Shown here: positions 62,230 through 64,000 of the stretch, one piece after another
Position numbering within the stretch: the stretch's first letter is position 1
How the letters are laid out: the number at the start of each line of letters is the position of its first letter
Assembly: GCF_963576545.1 (NCBI RefSeq)
Contig: NW_026870563.1
Span: 868,001 to 932,000 of the forward strand
From: Limanda limanda
Lineage: Eukaryota > Chordata > Actinopteri > Pleuronectiformes > Pleuronectidae
Reading direction: 5' to 3'
DNA length: 64,000 nt
The notes under the pieces: generated by a model
Told to the model about the DNA's origin: nothing
Database searches by the model: none
What the model saw: the letters and a program-made list of their open reading frames with translations, nothing else
Translations under genes and position numbers: made by a program

Positions 62230-64000
62230 CAAGTAGGCTCTACCCCCACTAAATGGGGTTGCGCGCATCGATTGGTACCATCCTTGAGCTTCTCCGACTT
62301 TCGGAAGGGTTAGGGTTAGGGTTAGGGATGAAAGCACATAGGAGAAAGAGATATTCTTGAATAACTTTTTTTGTGAAGGTCGGAGAGACTTGCAAGTAGG
62401 CTCTACCCCCACTAAATGGGGTAGCGCGCATCGATCGGTACCATCCTTGAGCTTCTCCGACTTTTGGAAGGGTTAGGGTTAGGGATGAAAGCACATAGGA
62501 GAAAGAGATATTCTTGAATAACTTTTTTTGTGAAGGTCGGAGAGACTTGGAAAGTGGTTGCATCTGGACTAATTTGGGTCCTGCGGATCGATTGGTACCA
62601 TCCCCGAGCTTGTACGACCTTCGGAAGAGGTCGACCGACGAAATTCCCCCAAATCTGAGGAGATATTCTTGAATAACTTTTTTTGTGAAGGTCGGAGAGA
62701 CTTGCAAGTAGGCTCTACCCCCACTAAATGGGGTTGCGCGCATCGATCGGTACCATCCTTGAGCTTCTCCGACTTTCGGAAGGGTTAGGGTTAGGGTTAG
62801 GGATGAAAGCACATAGGAGAAAGAGATATTCTTGAATAACTTTTTTTGTGAAGGTCGGAGAGACTTGGAAAGTGGTTGCATCTGGACTAATTTGGGTCCT
62901 GCAGATCGATTGGTACCATCCCCGAGCTTGTACGACCTTCGGAAGAGGTCGACCGACGAAATTCCCCCAAATCTGAGGAGATATTCTTGAATAACTTTTT
63001 TTGTGAAGGTCGGAGAGACTTGCAAGTAGGCTCTACCCCCACTAAATGGGGTAGCGCGCATCGATCGGTACCATCCTTGAGCTTCTCCGACTTTCAAAAG
63101 GGTTAGGGTTAGGGATGAAAGCACATAGGAGAAAGAGATATTCTTGAATAACTTTTTTTGTGAAGGTCGGAGAGACTTGGAAAGTGGTTGCATCTGGACT
63201 AATTTGGGTCCTGCGGATCGATTGGTACCATCCCCGAGCTTGTACGACCTTCGGAAGAGGTCGACCGACGAAATTCCCCCAAATCTGAGGAGATATTCTT
63301 GAATAACTTTTTTTGTGAAGGTCGGAGAGACTTGCAAGTAGGCTCTACCCCCACTAAATGGGGTAGCGCGCATCGATCGGTTCCATCCTTGAGCTTCTCC
63401 GACTTTCGGAAGGGTTAGGGTTAGGGTTAGGGATGAAAGCACATAGGAGAAAGAGATATTCTTGAATAACTTTTTTTGTGAAGGTCGGAGAGACTTGCAA
63501 GTAGGCTCTACCCCCACTAAATGGGGTAGCGCGCATCGATCGGTACCATCCTTGAGCTTCTCCGACTTTCGGAAGGGTTAGGGTTAGGGTTAGGGATGAA
63601 AGCACATAGGAGAAAGAGATATTCTTGAATAACTTTTTTTGTGAAGGTCGGAGAGACTTGCAAGTAGGCTCTACCCCCACTAAATGGGGTAGCGCGCATC
63701 GATCGGTACCATCCTTGAGCTTCTCCGACTTTCGGAAGGGTTAGGGTTAGGGTTAGGGATGAAAGCACATAGGAGAAAGAGATATTCTTGAATAACTTTT
63801 TTTGTGAAGGTCGGAGAGACTTGGAAAGTGGTTGCATCTGGACTAATTTGGGTCCTGCGGATCGATTGGTACCATCCCCGAGCTTGTACGACCTTCGGAA
63901 GAGGTCGACCGACGAAATTCCCCCAAATCTGAGGAGATATTCTTGAATAACTTTTTTTGTGAAGGTCGGAGAGACTTGCAAGTAGGCTCTACCCCCACTA

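Larger units (their letters stand above)
1..64000 (+). repeat. Two-monomer satellite array (A 163 bp, B 155 bp) with embedded TTAGGG blocks
   Basis: The entire window is head-to-tail copies of two related monomers, and no base lies outside the array. By hand I count about 278 A units and 122 B units. The sums agree: 278 x 163 plus 122 x 155, minus 6 for each of 36 short A units, plus a net 1 base of small indels, equals the distance between the first (partial) and last phase marks. All copies have the same orientation, with the G-rich telomeric strand on the plus strand. Copies differ by only a few bases each, so the array is highly homogenised. It is cut at both window ends. This is a satellite by structure. 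Its chromosomal place (subtelomeric, pericentromeric or interstitial) is not visible. I recognise no named satellite family. Confidence 0.97.
53765..64000 (+). repeat. Array segment 9: AAAB-AAB-AB higher-order repeat
   Basis: A units before each B: 3, 2, 1, then 3, 2, 1, then 3, 2, 1, 1, then 3, then 3, 2, 1, then 2, 1, 1, then 3, 2, 1, 1, then 3. In every 3-2-1 block the first A carries GGTTCC in place of GGTACC, and the second A of the two-run has only two TTAGGG copies. The complete block is 6 A plus 3 B, 1437 bp. The window ends in the first bases of another A unit. Confidence 0.9.

Noticed and set aside
464..63981. Many open reading frames of 60 to 426 codons on the minus strand, and a few of 71-82 codons on the plus strand.
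   Set aside because: They repeat with the monomers, mostly start at non-ATG codons, change frame at every A-A junction, and read the telomeric block as simple Thr-Leu or Asn-Pro repeats. There is no domain, no promoter context and no sign of coding constraint. They are by-products of repeat length.
1..64000. CRISPR array, with the 45-bp core as repeat and the rest as spacers.
   Set aside because: The intervening 110-118 bp are themselves the same two sequences over and over, not unique spacers. There are no cas genes, and TTAGGG points to a eukaryote.
1..64000. A true chromosome-end telomere.
   Set aside because: There are only two or three TTAGGG copies per unit, separated by about 140-300 bp of satellite. 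There is no continuous hexamer tract.
1..64000. Ribosomal DNA spacer or transposon-derived tandem repeat.
   Set aside because: There is no rRNA segment, no terminal repeats, no target-site duplications and no transposase or reverse-transcriptase fragment anywhere in the window.

Overview
The whole 64,000-base window is one uninterrupted tandem satellite array. I find no gene, RNA gene, transposon or unique-sequence island in it, and neither edge of the array lies in the window. By hand count it holds about 400 head-to-tail monomers, all in one orientation. There are two related types: about 278 copies of a 163-bp monomer (called A here, 157 bp in a short form) and about 122 copies of a 155-bp monomer (called B). 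These counts and unit lengths add up to the observed span once two 1-base insertions and one 1-base deletion are allowed for.

Each A monomer carries a short block of the telomeric motif TTAGGG, normally three copies and two copies in 36 units. The preceding GGG makes the three-copy block AGGG(TTAGGG)3, the minimal four-G-tract telomeric quadruplex sequence. B has no telomeric motif: that part of the monomer is replaced by an unrelated segment containing the palindrome GGTCGACC. A and B are mosaics. A 45-bp core is identical in both, a 41-bp block matches at 35 positions, a 37-bp block matches at 20 positions, and the telomeric segment does not align at all.

A units occur in runs of 1 to 6, and every run is closed by a single B, except for one B-B pair near 44.0-44.3 kb. 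On top of this lies a patchwork of higher-order tandem duplications with periods of about 644, 793, 1125, 1437, 1606, 2095, 3345 and 5419 bp, each recognised from shared private variants. Layout by region: 1-14.3 kb, irregular A runs with 1125- and 644-bp duplications and a long-range copy 5301 bp away; 14.3-21.3 kb, four copies of a block with a shared set of five variants; 21.3-28.0 kb, a near-perfect 3345-bp tandem duplication; 26.1-37.1 kb, a 5419-bp tandem duplication that overlaps it; 37.5-41.9 kb, a 2095-bp duplication; 42.4-53.8 kb, mixed, with the B-B pair; 53.8-64.0 kb, a nascent higher-order repeat of the form AAAB-AAB-AB (1437 bp).

The organism is a eukaryote, most plausibly one whose telomere repeat is TTAGGG (most animals, many fungi, several protists, some monocots). 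The sequence alone does not narrow it further. Many variants between copies are C-to-T or G-to-A at CpG, which fits cytosine methylation but does not prove it. A subtelomeric or pericentromeric heterochromatin location is an inference. Long open frames on the minus strand are by-products of the repeat: an A+B dimer is 318 bp, a multiple of three, and a TTAGGG unit is 6 bp.
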